Below are positions 40,941 to 49,655 of a stretch of DNA of 64,000 bases, piece by piece. The position numbers and the translations under genes are program-made. Source of the DNA: Luteibacter sp. SG786 (lineage in GTDB: Bacteria; Pseudomonadota; Gammaproteobacteria; Xanthomonadales; Rhodanobacteraceae); assembly GCF_011759605.1 (NCBI RefSeq), contig NZ_JAAOYX010000003.1:608107-672106 (forward strand), in the 5' to 3' direction. The stretch's first letter is position 1. Every line of letters begins with the position of its first letter. The notes below the pieces were generated by a model, which was not told the DNA's origin, searched no databases, and worked only from the letters and a program-made list of their open reading frames with translations.

Positions 40941-43022
40941 TTACAGTATCGCGCGGTTAAGCGCGGCGAGTGCGGCATCGGCGGAAAAGTGCTTGCGGAC
41001 GTTCTCGAGGGCGAGGTCTGAGATGCCGGTCCAGAGCGCCTCGTCATTGGCGAGCCGCGAGTAAGCATTCGCCATGGCCGTGGCGTCATCCGCCACCAGC
41101 ACGTCCACTCCGTCAGTCAAGCGCATGCCCTCTACTGCCACCGTCGTCCCGATCACAGGGAGTCCGTGGCTCATCGACATGTTGACCTTGCCTTTCACTC
41201 CTGCGCCAAAACGCAACGGAGCGATAGATGCCAGCACACGGTTCATGAGGGGCGCGAGATCCGGAACACGACCAAGCACGACGAGCCCGGACTCCTCGAG
41301 CGCACGCCGCTCGCCTTCGGGCACATCGCCTGCGATGAGGATTTGTACCTTCGGATCCAGGAGACGTAGCTCGGAAAGGATTTCAGAGGCCATCCAGCGC
41401 ATCGCGTCGGCATTCGGCGGGTGTCCGAAGCCACCAATGAAGAGAAGGTCGCGGCGGCCGGCATAGCCAGCTTGCCGGCCATGAACTTCGTGGATATTGG
41501 ATAGGAGATCGACGCGCGCGCTGGGGACCAGTCGCGCGAGCATGTCGCGTTCATACTCGCTGACAACGAAAGTCGTATCCGCACGTTGGATGAGGGCAAG
41601 CTCATGACGCCGCGTGGTTTCCGCCTGTCGTGCAAGCGCCGAGTTGCCGCTTCGTTCCGCTGCACGCTCCTCGCGGAGGAAATGGAGATCGACGGTATCG
41701 AAAATGAGCTTCGCCTTGGGCGCATGGCGGCGCACAAATCCTGCGTATTGATCCGCGACGGTATGGCGGCAGAGGATAGCTGCGCGCAGGTCGTGGCCTT
41801 GGGCGGCAAGCCACGCCGGTAGGCTAGCCATCCAAGGCTTTACCAGTAGTTCGATTCCCAGCGACCCGAGGTCTCGAATGGCTCCTTCTTCCGCGTGCCC
41901 GTCGTCAGGCGCGAACATGACATGCCAACCTTCTCCGACGAGCAATCGCATCATGCTGATGATGCGGAGCGAGCCCGAATCGCGGGATGCGTCCGGGGTC
42001 ATGGTGTCGACCACCAGGATGTTGCCCCGATGGTGTGCACGGTCCACCGCAGCCAGACCAGTTCCTGGCGTGGGCTGGCTAAGCAACGCATCCCGCCACT
42101 TCTCGGCGAACTTTCCCCGATTGATCTCCTGAAACCGTTTCATGCCGCTTTCGACGATGCCCGCCGAACTTATGCCTTCGGCATGGATCACCACGCTATC
42201 AGGCACGTACCACACGGAACGGTTCGCCGCTCTTGCCGCGAATCCGAGGTCCGTATCTTCGTAATATCCGGGGGCGTACCTTGGGTCGAATCCGCCCAAT
42301 TCTTCGAAAAGGTCGCGTGGAATGGCAAGCGATGCGCCAGATACATAGTCGACCTTCCGGGAATACCGCATCGCGGGATTTCTACGTGAGTCAAAGCGGC
42401 CAATGTTCCACGCCGACGCATCGCTGAACACCCACGCCCCGGCTTCCTGAAGCCGCCCGTCGGGGTAAACCAACTGGCTGCCCGCTATGCCTGCATCAGG
42501 ATGACGGTCGAAACATCGAAGCAGTGCCTCGGTCCAACCGCGGGTTACTTGGGTGTCGTTATTAAGGAAGACCAGGAACGCGCCGCGTGCTGCGGCGGCG
42601 CCAGCATTACAACTGCCTACGAAGCCCAAGTTCTGTTCATTGCTGAGCAGCCGGAGTCCAGGTATTGCCGCCAGCGTGGCTGCGGTGTTGTCCTGCGAGG
42701 CGTCATCCACCACGATGACCTCGAATGGATCCGTCGGGGGATGGTTTGCAATAGATCTGAGGCAGGCAAGCGTGTATTCAATCTTCCCGTGAACAGGGAT
42801 CACGATCGAGACGCGAGGCACGCTGGACGTAGGTAGCGACAGCGCGACAAATACCTCCTCCAAAGGGAGCAGTCTCAGCGAATCGTCCACCTCAGGTCTG
42901 CGGGCGAAGTCTTGGGATATCCGTCCGATCGTCCCCCGCCACCCGCGTAGCGCGATGCTGGCGCGCACGCGTCGCGCCATGCTCAGCAGGCGCCTGTAGC
43001 GCCATGAAAAAGGGGTCGACAC
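40941..43022 (-). CDS. Bifunctional GT2-GT4 glycosyltransferase fusion
   Basis: About 693 residues. The N-terminal GT2 (about 70-320) has 'VSIVIPVHGKIEYTLACLRS', 'FLNNDTQVTRGW' (NDT in the DxD position) and 'GYYEDTDLGFAARAANRSVW'. The C-terminal GT4-like part (about 345-690) has 'LLFIGGFGHPPNADAMRWM' and 'ASIAPLRFGAGVKGKVNMSM', a motif also seen in GT4 members of O-antigen loci. The start is taken as GTG 43022, eight bases after GGAGGT; a GTG at 43028 directly follows the previous stop. Its domain order is the reverse of the fusion at 25000. Confidence 0.86.
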   Translation of the reverse strand: MSTPFSWRYRRLLSMARRVRASIALRGWRGTIGRISQDFARRPEVDDSLRLLPLEEVFVALSLPTSSVPRVSIVIPVHGKIEYTLACLRSIANHPPTDPFEVIVVDDASQDNTAATLAAIPGLRLLSNEQNLGFVGSCNAGAAAARGAFLVFLNNDTQVTRGWTEALLRCFDRHPDAGIAGSQLVYPDGRLQEAGAWVFSDASAWNIGRFDSRRNPAMRYSRKVDYVSGASLAIPRDLFEELGGFDPRYAPGYYEDTDLGFAARAANRSVWYVPDSVVIHAEGISSAGIVESGMKRFQEINRGKFAEKWRDALLSQPTPGTGLAAVDRAHHRGNILVVDTMTPDASRDSGSLRIISMMRLLVGEGWHVMFAPDDGHAEEGAIRDLGSLGIELLVKPWMASLPAWLAAQGHDLRAAILCRHTVADQYAGFVRRHAPKAKLIFDTVDLHFLREERAAERSGNSALARQAETTRRHELALIQRADTTFVVSEYERDMLARLVPSARVDLLSNIHEVHGRQAGYAGRRDLLFIGGFGHPPNADAMRWMASEILSELRLLDPKVQILIAGDVPEGERRALEESGLVVLGRVPDLAPLMNRVLASIAPLRFGAGVKGKVNMSMSHGLPVIGTTVAVEGMRLTDGVDVLVADDATAMANAYSRLANDEALWTGISDLALENVRKHFSADAALAALNRAIL

Positions 43023-43028
43023 GTCCAC

Positions 43029-45185
43029 TTACCTCCGGATCCGGCCACCCATGTTACCGGGCTGGCTCTTCGACTGCGCCGGTTCCAGCAGCCAGAGGTC
43101 CGCTGGGCTGCCCGGCACGTTCAGCTTCTGCGCTTCTCCGCGCGCCACGAGATCCGCCAGCACCGGCCGCACGCGTTCGCCCACCGCGGCCACGGGGTCG
43201 CGCCCGAGCGCCACGAGGCGAATGCCGTGCCCGCGGAACAGGTTCAGGATTGCCACCTTGTCCTGAAGGAGCGGGGGGCGAGCCCACGCGATCGTGCCCA
43301 GGGATTCGTAACGCACCGGGAAATACCCACCATCGTCCACCGACATGTCACCTAGCATGCGGCTATCCGGGGGCCAATGGGAAAGGACTGCCGCGAGCGG
43401 GCCCAGGTTACTTGTCCGAAACCGATTCCCGGCAAGGGCGCGCAATTCGTCGAACGGCGTGCGGTCGAATCGCGCATCGAGCCGCCCCGTCCCCGGCAGC
43501 CAGTTGGCCGTGGTTATCACCATGAACAGACAAAAGGCAGCCACCGCGACGGCCCCGACCGAAAAGGGCGGTGGTACGGGTTCGCGGTGGCCCCCTACGA
43601 AAACGCCCGCCCACCCCACGAGGTGCAGAAGCACGATCGGCACGATGAAATAATTGCCGTCGGCACCGTCGCCGCCATATCTGTACGCGTACAGCAACAC
43701 GTACATGGACAGCCCAACCAGCAGCGCGAACGCGACCGAAGGCGCCGTCAACCAGCGCCAGCCCCGCAAGGCGAACCCGGCAAGCAGCAGCGGAATCCAG
43801 CCGTTGCCCATCCAGAACAATGCTTGATGTATGTATGCCGCGGGGCCGAACAGCGAGTCCAGCAACCCGCCGGGGAACGGTGTACGGAACACGGGCTCGT
43901 AGCGCCCGATGTCGTCATGCAGGTGCCAACCGAGAAGATCTTGCAGGTTCACCAGCACATCGGGCGAAGCGAGCGCCACGCCCGCCTGCTGAAACGTCCG
44001 GAGGCAGACCAGGAAGCCGACGATCGCGGCCAGCGCGATCGGAACGCAGATACGCCATGCCGGCCGTGTCCGCCGCACCACGGCGACGGTAGCGATGAAA
44101 AGGAAGATGGTGGCCGAATAGGGAAGGGTGGTCAGCCGTGCGAGCGGGGCGAGCAGCACCGCACCGATCCCGACGCCCAACCAGTCCCGGTGATTGTCGC
44201 CGTGGCGAAGGCGCAGGCCGGCAAGCAATCCGATAGTGCATAGCCACGCGGCAAGTACCTCGCCCTTGGGTGTAGCTGCCGATGCGGCGACCGCAGGGAC
44301 GACGCAGGCGAACAGCGCACCGAACCAGGCGCGAATACCGTCGACGCCAAGTTCGCCCAGCACTTCCCGAGACGTGACCACGAGAAGCGCCCAGCAGACG
44401 AGGCTGAAGCCCGTGACGAGGCTGGCGCTACCCAAGCCAAGGAAGGGCGCCTGCAGTGCTTCGGTCAGCTTCGGATAGAAATGCACGTGAGCGACCAGTC
44501 CCTGGTCGTGGAACAGTCCACCGTTACCGAAAAGCGTGCGGTCGGCATTGAGTCCGTACCAAAGCGCATCGCTATCCACAGCTGAGGCAGACTTGGCGAC
44601 GAGCATGAGTACGATCGTTACGGAGCTGGCCACCAAGAGCGCGCCACTCCGTGTTACGGGACGTGGCGGCACGGCGATCTCAGAGCGCCATCGCCAGAAC
44701 CAGAATGCCAGGGCGCCTCCCAGGAGGGCGACAGCCAACGCCCGGATGGCGCCAAGGCTACCAGCACCGGCAAACGACGCGGTCCAGATGACAGCCGACC
44801 ACGTGACCAGCCCCAACACGGTGTCGCGAAGGCGAATGTCGAGGGTCGAACCCGGCGACATCCGCAGGATGCCCGCGGTGCAACGGCCCAGCGCATGCAT
44901 GCCTGCCAGATACGCCGCCAGCAGCGCTAGCGTGACATCCACCCCATGCCGCCGCGCATAAACCTCAGTACAGAGCGCGGCCAACACGACGGCGCCCCTG
45001 CGCAGTCGGAGGCTTCCATACACCGTGCCCAGCAAAAGCAGGCATTCGGCAATACTCTTCCATGCCAGCGAGCGAGAGAGCTGCCGGACGAACGGCCCGT
45101 TACCCTCGAAAAGCGCATGCCATGGCAGCCAGATACAGGCAGCCACGAGCATCAACCAGGCAAGCCATCCCAGGCGCGCGCGCAT
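43029..45185 (-). CDS. Large polytopic membrane protein (unassigned, GT-C-like)
   Basis: 718 residues with about twelve TM helices and a C-terminal soluble part of roughly 160 residues. 'SAVDSDALWYGLNADRTLF' places acidic residues in a periplasmic loop, as in GT-C transferases and polymerases. It starts two bases after the etf-QO stop and ends next to the GT2-GT4 gene, so it is part of that operon. A periplasmic glycosyltransferase or a polysaccharide-handling protein is plausible; I do not recognise the family. Confidence 0.65.
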   Translation of the reverse strand: MRARLGWLAWLMLVAACIWLPWHALFEGNGPFVRQLSRSLAWKSIAECLLLLGTVYGSLRLRRGAVVLAALCTEVYARRHGVDVTLALLAAYLAGMHALGRCTAGILRMSPGSTLDIRLRDTVLGLVTWSAVIWTASFAGAGSLGAIRALAVALLGGALAFWFWRWRSEIAVPPRPVTRSGALLVASSVTIVLMLVAKSASAVDSDALWYGLNADRTLFGNGGLFHDQGLVAHVHFYPKLTEALQAPFLGLGSASLVTGFSLVCWALLVVTSREVLGELGVDGIRAWFGALFACVVPAVAASAATPKGEVLAAWLCTIGLLAGLRLRHGDNHRDWLGVGIGAVLLAPLARLTTLPYSATIFLFIATVAVVRRTRPAWRICVPIALAAIVGFLVCLRTFQQAGVALASPDVLVNLQDLLGWHLHDDIGRYEPVFRTPFPGGLLDSLFGPAAYIHQALFWMGNGWIPLLLAGFALRGWRWLTAPSVAFALLVGLSMYVLLYAYRYGGDGADGNYFIVPIVLLHLVGWAGVFVGGHREPVPPPFSVGAVAVAAFCLFMVITTANWLPGTGRLDARFDRTPFDELRALAGNRFRTSNLGPLAAVLSHWPPDSRMLGDMSVDDGGYFPVRYESLGTIAWARPPLLQDKVAILNLFRGHGIRLVALGRDPVAAVGERVRPVLADLVARGEAQKLNVPGSPADLWLLEPAQSKSQPGNMGGRIRR

Positions 45186-45187
45186 GG

Positions 45188-46795
45188 TCAGAGATTCTGA
45201 TAATTCGGCCCAGACCCACCCTCAGGCGTCACCCAAGTAATGATCTGGTACGGATCCTTGATATCGCACGTCTTGCAATGCACGCAGTTGGCCGCGTTGA
45301 TCTGCAACCGGCGCCCGGCATCGTCCTGCACGATCTCGTAGACGCCCGCCGGGCAGAAGCGCTGGCAGGGATTGCCGTACTCCACCGTGCAACGTTCGAT
45401 GCAGATGTTCGTGTCGGCCACCTTCAGGTGCACCGGCTGGTCTTCGTCGTGTTCGGTGGCGGCGAAGTACACGCTGGCGAGGCGATCGCGCGGCGCGAGT
45501 GTGCGCTCGACGTAGTCCTTCTTCGGCGCCTCGTATTTGTCGAGCTTGACGAGCGACGACCAGTCGGCGTGGTTCTTCAGCGTCCACGGCGAACGGCCGA
45601 CGGTGAGCGTTTCCCACGCGGCGTTGGCAAGGCCGCGCCACAGGCCCTTGGCGAAGCCGGGGCGGATGTTCCGCACCTTCTTCAGTTCGCTCATGATCGC
45701 CGAGGTGCGCAGTTTGGCGTCCCAGCCGGCCGGATCGAATTGCGTCGCCATGAGGTGTTCGGCGGCAAGCATGCCCGAGGCGATGGCCTGGTGCGTGCCC
45801 TTGATCTTCGGCACGTTGACCAGCCCGGCCGCGTCGCCGATGAGGATGGCGCCGGGCATCTCCACTTTCGGCAGCGACTGGTAACCGCCTTCGATGATGG
45901 CGCGCGAGCCGGCGGACACGATGTTGCCGCCTTCGAGCAGGCCCTTCACGTTCGGGTGGTGCTTGAACTGCTGGAAGGCTTCGAATGGGGAGAAGTTCGG
46001 ATCCGGGTAGTCCAGGCCGACAACGAAGCCGACCGCCACGCGATCGTTGTCCAGGTGGTACAGGAAACTGCCGCCGTACACGTCGCTGGGCAGTGGCCAG
46101 CCCACGGTGTGCACCACCTTGCCTGGCGTGCCGCGTCCCGGCGGCAGTTGCCAGAGCTCCTTGAGACCGATGCCGTACGTTTGCGGGTCGCTGTTCGCGT
46201 CGAGGTCGAATTTCTTGATGAGCGCCTTGCTGATATGGCCGCGGCAGCCTTCGGAGAGCACGGTGACCTTTGCCCGGATGTCGATGCCCTCGGTGTAGCC
46301 GGGCTTGTGCGAACCGTCGCGAGCGATGCCCATGTCGCCGATGCGCACGCCGGCCACCGCGCCGTTGTCGTCGATCAGCGCCTCGGCGGCGGCGTAACCC
46401 GGGAACACGTCCACGCCCAGCGCCTCGGCCTGGGGTGCCAGCCAGGCGCACAGGGCACCCAGGCTCACGATGAAGTTGCCGTGGTTGTTCATCTGCGGCG
46501 GGGTGACGGGACTCTTCGTGCCCGCCTCGGGGCCCGAGAGGAACCAGAATTCGTCCTGCGTCACCGGCACACACACCGGGGGCGGTGACTTGCGCCATTC
46601 GGGCAGCAGACGGTCCAGCGGACCGGGCTCGATCACCGCGCCGGAGAGAATCTGTGCGCCGATCGTGGAGGCCTTCTCGATCACGCAGACCGACACGTCC
46701 GGGTTGAGCTGCTTGGTCCGGATTGCGAACGCGAGGCCGGCGGGGCCTGCCCCGACGACGACGAGGTCGTATTCCATGGTTTCGCGTTCGCTCAT
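45188..46795 (-). CDS. Electron transfer flavoprotein-ubiquinone oxidoreductase
   Basis: 535 residues, inner-membrane-associated, passing electrons from ETF to the quinone pool. 'YDLVVVGAGPAGLAFAIRTKQ' binds FAD and 'IEKASTIGAQILSGAVIEP' is a clear ETF-QO motif. The C-terminal 4Fe-4S domain has cysteines in 'CIERCTVEYGNPCQRFCPAG' and 'CVHCKTCDIKDP'. ATG 46795 is chosen; a TTG slightly upstream is unlikely. It heads an operon of three glycan genes before etfB/etfA on the same strand. It is divergent from the amidase across 147 bases. Confidence 0.95.
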   Translation of the reverse strand: MSERETMEYDLVVVGAGPAGLAFAIRTKQLNPDVSVCVIEKASTIGAQILSGAVIEPGPLDRLLPEWRKSPPPVCVPVTQDEFWFLSGPEAGTKSPVTPPQMNNHGNFIVSLGALCAWLAPQAEALGVDVFPGYAAAEALIDDNGAVAGVRIGDMGIARDGSHKPGYTEGIDIRAKVTVLSEGCRGHISKALIKKFDLDANSDPQTYGIGLKELWQLPPGRGTPGKVVHTVGWPLPSDVYGGSFLYHLDNDRVAVGFVVGLDYPDPNFSPFEAFQQFKHHPNVKGLLEGGNIVSAGSRAIIEGGYQSLPKVEMPGAILIGDAAGLVNVPKIKGTHQAIASGMLAAEHLMATQFDPAGWDAKLRTSAIMSELKKVRNIRPGFAKGLWRGLANAAWETLTVGRSPWTLKNHADWSSLVKLDKYEAPKKDYVERTLAPRDRLASVYFAATEHDEDQPVHLKVADTNICIERCTVEYGNPCQRFCPAGVYEIVQDDAGRRLQINAANCVHCKTCDIKDPYQIITWVTPEGGSGPNYQNL

Positions 46796-46942
46796 GGCTG
46801 GCTCACTCAACGGCTGGCTGCGGAATCAACCCGGTATTGTCCGGTTTCGCCGGTATTCGGGCAAATAAGCCGTTTCAAACGCTCGGGGTTGCATGATCTT
46901 CACATATCGCGTTCATAATCCTTCCATGCGCAAGGAGAGTTC

Positions 46943-48343
46943 ATGAATACGATGCCGCCGGTCGCCGATAACGACATGCGCCGCGCCACCCTGCTACAGA
47001 TACTGCACTGGCTTGCCATAGGACGGGTCCAGCCGCAGGCTCTTTCCGACGTGTACCAGGGCGCGATCGAGCGCCTCAACCCCCGCCTCAATGCGTATGT
47101 CGATTTCAGCGTGTCGCTGATCCAGGAGCAGGCCCTGGCGGCGGACCGTCGTCGGCGCGACGGGGTGATCGGCCGCCTGGACGGTCTGCCGCTTGCCATC
47201 AAGGACAATTTTGACGTGGCCGGTGTGCCGACGCGTGCCGGCATGCGCCGTCGCACGGTCGTGCCGGGTGAAGATGCGCACGCGGTGGCCCGCCTGCGGG
47301 CATCCGGCGCCGTGCTGCTAGGCAAGACGAACATGGACGAGGGCGCGCTGGGTCTCACGACCAACAACCCATTCCATGGCGCGACGCACAATCCGCACCG
47401 TCTCGGCTACACCGCGGGCGGTTCGTCGGGCGGCGCGGCCGCGGCCGTGGCCGCCGGCATGGCCGTGGCGGCCATCGGGTCGGACACCCTTGGTTCGATC
47501 CGCGTCCCCGCCAGCTATTGCGGCGTTTACGCGCTGAAGCCCACGCATGGCGAGATCTCCGCGCGTGGCCTCGTTCCCGCGGCGCGCAGGCTCGACGCCG
47601 TGGGCCTCCTCGCGCGCGGCGTCGACGACCTCACGGTGCTGTTGCAAACTTTGGCAGGCTATGACGCCGACGACGCGCGCTCGCGCCGCCGGCGCGTCGC
47701 TTTCTCGCCACCCGATTGGGAACCGGGCAACCTGCGCGCGGGATTCCTGCCCGACCTCGCGGCGGTCGGTGTGGAGAGAGATGTCATCGACGTGTTCGAG
47801 GCTGCACTGGCGAAGTTGCAGGGCGAGCTGGGCGAACGCCGTACGGTCGACTTCTCCGACTGGGATTTCGCACGCACCCGCCGTGCCGGCCTCCTGCTCA
47901 TGGAAGCGGAGATGCTCAACACCTTCGCCACCGAACTGGCGGATGAGGCCTATCCGGTCTCGGCGAGCTTCCGTGACATGGTGGGGTTCGCGGCGAAGAA
48001 ATCCGCTGCCGACTATGCCGCCGCCGACCTCGTGCTGGACGCCGCGACCCTGAAGATGCGCCGCCTCTTCGCGCAGGTGGATGTCCTGGTGCTGCCCACC
48101 ACGCCGCAAGGGGCCTTTCCTCTGGACGGTCCTGTGCCGTCGTCGCAGGCGGACCTCTGCGGATTCGCCAGTCTCGCCGGGTGCCCGGCGGTCAGTATTC
48201 CGATGGGCACGTTGCCCAACGGCATGCCGATCGGCTTGCAACTGGTGGGCGCGCGGGGCTCCGACCTTCGCCTGCTCGAACTTGCCGGCGTGTGTGCCTC
48301 GTCGCTGGACGCCGAGCCGGCTTATCCGGTGGAGCCCGCCTGA
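46943..48343 (+). CDS. Amidase-signature family hydrolase
   Basis: 466 residues. The Ser-cisSer-Lys triad is visible: Lys in 'LAIKDNFDVAGVPT', cis-Ser in 'YTAGGSSGGAAAAVAAG', and nucleophile Ser in 'GSDTLGSIRVPASYCGVYAL' (usually TGGS; here TLGS). Length is normal for AtzE/amidase-type enzymes. It could be an allophanate- or biuret-like or general amide hydrolase; without GatB/GatC beside it, a GatA role is unlikely. AGGAG precedes ATG 46943. It is followed, with overlap, by an AlkB-like gene. Confidence 0.87.
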   Translation: MNTMPPVADNDMRRATLLQILHWLAIGRVQPQALSDVYQGAIERLNPRLNAYVDFSVSLIQEQALAADRRRRDGVIGRLDGLPLAIKDNFDVAGVPTRAGMRRRTVVPGEDAHAVARLRASGAVLLGKTNMDEGALGLTTNNPFHGATHNPHRLGYTAGGSSGGAAAAVAAGMAVAAIGSDTLGSIRVPASYCGVYALKPTHGEISARGLVPAARRLDAVGLLARGVDDLTVLLQTLAGYDADDARSRRRRVAFSPPDWEPGNLRAGFLPDLAAVGVERDVIDVFEAALAKLQGELGERRTVDFSDWDFARTRRAGLLLMEAEMLNTFATELADEAYPVSASFRDMVGFAAKKSAADYAAADLVLDAATLKMRRLFAQVDVLVLPTTPQGAFPLDGPVPSSQADLCGFASLAGCPAVSIPMGTLPNGMPIGLQLVGARGSDLRLLELAGVCASSLDAEPAYPVEPA

Positions 48344-48930
48344 ACCTCGACGCGCGCCGCATCGACCTGCCCGGCGCCGACGTGACGTTCGCGCCGCATT
48401 GGCTGGCTGCTGCCGAGGCCGACCGCCTGCTGGTGGTGCTGCGGGAATCGCTTCCCTGGGAGGTACACCGGATAAGGATGTTCGGCCGCGTGGTGGACTC
48501 GCCACGGTTGAGCGCATGGATCGGCGATGCCGACGCCACTTACCGTTATTCCGGCACGCGTTTCGTTCCTCATCCGTGGCCGCCGGTGTTGCAGGCGCTG
48601 CGTGACCGCGCCTCGGAAGCCTGCGGTGTCGCGTTCAACAGTGTGCTCGCCAATCTTTACAGGGACGGTAGCGATCGCATGGGCTGGCACAGCGACGACG
48701 AGCCGGAACTCGGCCCGGCGCCCGTGATCGCGTCGGTGAGCCTCGGTACGGAGAGAACCTTCCGTTTCCGCGCGAAGTCGGGCGGCGAGCCTGTCGCGAT
48801 CGAGCTGACGCATGGCAGCCTGCTTCTCATGGCCGGCGCCACGCAGCGCCTCTACAAGCATGAGCTGCCGGCGCGGAAGCGTGCGCAGGGGCCTCGTATC
48901 AACCTGACCTTCCGTTCGATAAAGAACTGA
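48340..48930 (+). CDS. AlkB-like 2-oxoglutarate/Fe(II) dioxygenase
   Basis: About 196 residues. The double-stranded beta-helix shows 'MGWHSDDEPELGP' (HxD iron ligands), 'LYKHELP' (distal His) and 'RINLTFRSI' (Arg for 2-oxoglutarate), which define AlkB-type oxidative demethylases. The start is unclear: no ATG is in frame before the conserved region. A CTG at 48340 overlaps the amidase stop (CTGA) and has GGTGGAG at 48328-48334, a good spacing. GTG 48292 and GTG 48382 are the alternatives; the latter would remove the first residues of the conserved 'DLPGADVTF'. Confidence 0.8.
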   Translation: MNLDARRIDLPGADVTFAPHWLAAAEADRLLVVLRESLPWEVHRIRMFGRVVDSPRLSAWIGDADATYRYSGTRFVPHPWPPVLQALRDRASEACGVAFNSVLANLYRDGSDRMGWHSDDEPELGPAPVIASVSLGTERTFRFRAKSGGEPVAIELTHGSLLLMAGATQRLYKHELPARKRAQGPRINLTFRSIKN

Positions 48931-48954
48931 AGATCGAGGCGAGAGATGGCGGGT

Positions 48955-49034
48955 GTGGGAGCCGCTTCAGCGGCGAAGGGTGCTTGCAGCAAGCTTGCCC
49001 GCTGCCGCGGGATCGCCGCTAAAGCGGCTCCCAC
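48955..49034. repeat. REP-like palindrome (GTGGGAGCCGCTT arms)
   Basis: GTGGGAGCCGCTTCAGCGGC at the left and GCCGCTAAAGCGGCTCCCAC at the right are inverted copies around a centre holding a smaller hairpin (GCTTGCAGCAAGC). The arms differ in sequence from the repeat at 1696. It lies between the AlkB-like gene and the stop of the convergent lipoprotein gene and could stabilise or end either mRNA. Confidence 0.75.
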
Positions 49035-49049
49035 AGGGGCGTGGTTTGA

Positions 49050-49655
49050 TCACTTCGCCGGCGCGGTCTGCAAGGTCCAGTCCACAACCTCATGGGTCAC
49101 CTTGTCCATGGCCCGCCCGAAGGCCGCCACCACCTGTGGCACCTCCTTGCCGTCCACCGGCTCCCGAACCTCGAAGCGGCGACTTCCCACGATGCGATGC
49201 TTGCGGGTGTCAGCCAGTACCGCGTCGAAGCGCACGACCACTTCGGGTTTGCCACCCGTGTACTCGGTCTGGAATGCGCTCAGGGCTCCACCGAGTTCGA
49301 CATCGGCGGCGAGGTCGCTGTCGTCGGTGCTCAGCGCCGGCACCTTTCCGGTGTCGCGGAATCCATCCGTCAGCCGATTGCGGAAGAGTTTCGGTACCGG
49401 GTCCGACCAGCGTGCCCCGGCATAGACGGTCACGGTGTTGGCTTCCGGCACCACCGCGATGCGCGAATTCTCCAGGACGCGGGGCGCATTCGGCGAGGCG
49501 ACGCGTAGCGCCCAGTTCACCGGCTGCGCGGCGGCCGGCCTGGCGCCGGGCGCCGCCGGCAACGTATAGATGCGCGGCGTCTCGGCCTTGGGCAGGATGG
49601 AGCACGCCGTGAGCCATGCAAAGAGAAGCGGGACGGCGAGACGGGCACGGCTCAT
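49050..49655 (-). CDS. ABC-type transport auxiliary lipoprotein (PqiC-like)
   Basis: A 201-residue lipoprotein: signal 'ARLAVPLLFAWLTACSI' with lipobox Cys, then 'PKAETPRIYTLPAAPG', 'ALRVASPNAPRVLENSRIAV' and 'YAGARWSDPVPKLFRNRLTD', the pattern of the ABC_trans_aux/PqiC family. These outer-membrane lipoproteins pair with MCE proteins in lipid transport between membranes. It is the last gene of a four-gene minus-strand operon (mlaE-like, mlaF-like, mlaD-like, this) and overlaps the MCE gene by four bases. Confidence 0.88.
   Translation of the reverse strand: MSRARLAVPLLFAWLTACSILPKAETPRIYTLPAAPGARPAAAQPVNWALRVASPNAPRVLENSRIAVVPEANTVTVYAGARWSDPVPKLFRNRLTDGFRDTGKVPALSTDDSDLAADVELGGALSAFQTEYTGGKPEVVVRFDAVLADTRKHRIVGSRRFEVREPVDGKEVPQVVAAFGRAMDKVTHEVVDWTLQTAPAK

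Noticed and set aside
45222-46598. Arg-rich frame inside the ETF-QO gene
   Set aside because: A shadow of the ETF-QO gene, which shows all expected motifs.
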